NCBI GenBank assembly: GCA_002423155.1
Contig: DIUV01000029.1
Span: forward strand, 400 to 52,736
Origin: Alphaproteobacteria bacterium UBA6149
Lineage (GTDB): Bacteria; Pseudomonadota; Alphaproteobacteria; Rickettsiales; UBA998
DNA: 52,337 nucleotides
Direction of reading: 5' to 3'
The position numbers and the translations under genes were made by a program. How positions within the stretch are numbered: the stretch's first letter is position 1; the number at the start of each line of letters is the position of its first letter. Below the pieces are notes generated by a model. That model was not told the origin of the DNA. It searched no databases and saw only the letters and a list, made by a program, of their open reading frames with translations. Below, one piece after another: positions 51,601 to 52,337 of the stretch.

Positions 51601-52131
51601 TCTAATATGCTGGGAGATAAAATAAATTCTAGTGATTATACGGGCATAACCATGGCTGGGATTGTCACCGGGAAAAAAATAAAAATGGGCAACCGCGGAC
51701 GCTTCGCCTTCGTGCAACTTTCCGACATGGGCGGCATTTTTGAAACCTCCATTTTTGATGAGGGATTATTAGCAACCTCGCGTGATTTATTAGAAAACGG
51801 CACGTTACTAGTCATCAAAGCAGAAGCCAAAGGCGAAGAATCCGGCGCGAGAATAATCATCCAATCCTTACAATTATTAGAAGAAGCCGCCAGCAAAGTG
51901 GCCGGCGGAGGCAGTTTACGGATTATGATTGACCAACCAACCGCCTTAACCCACATAACCGAACGTTTAGGATTATTATCCGCCAAAGGCACCAAGGTAA
52001 CCATCGAAGCTTACCTACCCGAAACCGACGAAATCGCCGAAATACGGCTAGCAGGCAGCTATCAACTACCCCCAGAAGCATTATTTTACCTGCAAGCGAT
52101 TGATGGTGTGCGGGAAGTGGAGGAGCTGTAA
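48637..52131 (+). CDS. dnaE: DNA polymerase III alpha subunit
   Basis: DnaE is the replicative polymerase subunit. The 1164-residue protein has an N-terminal PHP domain (FVHLRTHTAYSLLEGATHIK and ALAITDHDNLFGSLEF), the polymerase core with GPGRGSGAASVVAWSL and the catalytic Asp pair in PDFDIDFCQDRRDEV (near 415-420), the thumb and fingers (GLYRHASTHAAGVVIADRPL, RPGPMDNIPTYI, GGADLLRRAMGKK), a helix-hairpin-helix region and a C-terminal OB-fold (TGITMAGIVTGKKIKMG). It is DnaE1 and not DnaE2 or PolC. Length is complete. It starts 26 bases after the small unknown gene. Confidence 0.98.
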   Translation: MSSFVHLRTHTAYSLLEGATHIKKLVKLCAEQEMPALAITDHDNLFGSLEFSLAAAGAGVQPIIGCQISLAPMFVAVSHGRVVRMVPDQLLVYAKDAQGYANLMKLVSASYLAPEGGESPLTSYQVLAEHSQGLLALTGGQYGAVGKALLANNSTQAAQALDELQKIFPDRLYMELMRHGMAAEKHIENGFLELAFAQNIPLIATNDIYFDGGREMYEAHDALMCVAEGKYVSEDARRKLTPEHRFKTTKEMQILFADIPEALENTLEFAQRCAVMSPKRDPILPGFAMERDGKILSEEDALREQARAGLQHRLDNLVFTEQMDAEERERVAKPYWERLDFELNVIIQMKFPGYFLIVSDFITWSKQNDIPVGPGRGSGAASVVAWSLLITDLDPLKYDLVFERFLNPERVSMPDFDIDFCQDRRDEVIRYVQQKYGADRVAQIITFGKLQARIVLRDVGRVLQMPYGQIDRICKMVPNNPAKPTTLQEAIDGEAELRRQMREDDSVERLMSVALKLEGLYRHASTHAAGVVIADRPLDELVALYRDPRSEAPVVQYSMKYAETAGLVKFDFLGLKTLTVLAKAVKFIQAGRGVEIDLLKLPLDDKPTYEMLARGETVGVFQFESAGMRDSLRKMMPDALEDLIALAALYRPGPMDNIPTYINCKHGKEKPDYMHPLLEPVLRETFGVIIYQEQVQRIAQVLAGYTLGGADLLRRAMGKKIKAEMDAQRSVFIEGAAKNKVDAKQASQIFDLVAKFADYGFNKAHAAAYAFIGYQTAYLKANYPVEFIAASMTYDMHNTDKLGVFREDAVRMGIAVLPPDINASEDVFAVEKNGEKLAVRYALAAIKNVGQQAMIELVAERKRGGEFKDLFDLAGRLNSNLLNRRQMENLVKAGAFDSLHKNRRQVLESIDSLIAYSARVNEEKNSAQISLFGNDAEEEKKSLPPLANCSDWSPLEKLEHEFSAVGFYLAGHPLEGYKSALKRLRVTPSNMLGDKINSSDYTGITMAGIVTGKKIKMGNRGRFAFVQLSDMGGIFETSIFDEGLLATSRDLLENGTLLVIKAEAKGEESGARIIIQSLQLLEEAASKVAGGGSLRIMIDQPTALTHITERLGLLSAKGTKVTIEAYLPETDEIAEIRLAGSYQLPPEALFYLQAIDGVREVEEL

Positions 52132-52337
52132 TTTTTATTTTACAGTGCCTTATGTTTTTTGAGTTAATAAAATATAAAGAAAATATTAATTTTCATCAAA
52201 TTGTCATACACAAATAAAAATTTTTAGTGTATAAGCCCTCTCGTCTTATCTTGTTACCCTTTTAGGATAACTGAAGATACGGCCTTCTTCACTGATTCAT
52301 TTATGAATTAAGTAGTCGCCCCTAAAAAACCCCAACA
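52132..52337. other. Intergenic end of the window
   Basis: 206 AT-rich bases after dnaE. No open frame or clear terminator was seen. The last 100 bases become less AT-rich and may be the leader of a gene beyond the window. Confidence 0.5.

Overview
The window looks like chromosome from a low-GC alphaproteobacterium. The evidence is: a mitochondrial-type Nfu scaffold protein, two tandem DUF2336 proteins (a family known mainly from alphaproteobacteria), the secB / Tim44-like / mltA / Smr neighbourhood typical of that class, DnaE1 rather than PolC, nitrogen-PTS enzyme I, PPDK, and a flagellar hook operon behind a sigma54-type promoter. Many short palindromic and MITE-like repeats, together with a remnant of an addiction module, would fit a host-associated or otherwise repeat-rich lineage, but no genus can be assigned from the sequence alone. 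No rRNA, tRNA, CRISPR array or complete transposase gene was seen.

Layout. 1-8.2 kb: nfu, cutA, an orphan pseudopilin, lon, a small exported protein, pdxH, and a tight opposite-strand operon ispH-folB-orf-folK-folP. 8.2-11.3 kb: two paralogous DUF2336 genes bracketed by two nearly identical inverted 240-bp elements. 11.3-19.1 kb: purL, then fliK-flgD-flgE. 19.1-23.0 kb: a repeat cluster and a PilMN/PilO/PilP-like operon that could work with pseudopilins such as the one at 0.9-1.7 kb. 23.0-27.1 kb: an opposite-strand operon of a small HTH protein, a 539-residue protein of unknown function and a DEAH helicase. 27.2-39.5 kb: ptsP, a nitronate monooxygenase-like flavoprotein, glmS, a LuxI-like N-acyltransferase paired with an E1-like (MoeB/ThiF) enzyme, then ppdK-can-lnt on the other strand. 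39.9-41.1 kb: an unknown gene and a MazEF-type toxin-antitoxin pair. 41.1-44.6 kb: Tim44-like, mltA, smr and a response regulator in one operon, divergent from secB. 44.6-48.6 kb: an accessory stretch with a large unknown protein, a structured leader before an HTH gene that seems to use an ATT start codon, repeats, an antitoxin relic, a nucleotidyl-cyclase-like protein and a small unknown protein. 48.6-52.1 kb: dnaE.

The housekeeping content covers folate synthesis, isoprenoids, purines, amino sugars, lipoprotein acylation, PEP/pyruvate interconversion, protein quality control and replication. The parts most likely to hold something new are the leader/HTH/cyclase-like stretch (46.3-48.6 kb), the HTH/unknown/helicase operon (23.0-27.1 kb), the LuxI-like plus E1-like pair (33.0-34.6 kb), and the repeats, several of which show matched (covarying) changes in their stems.
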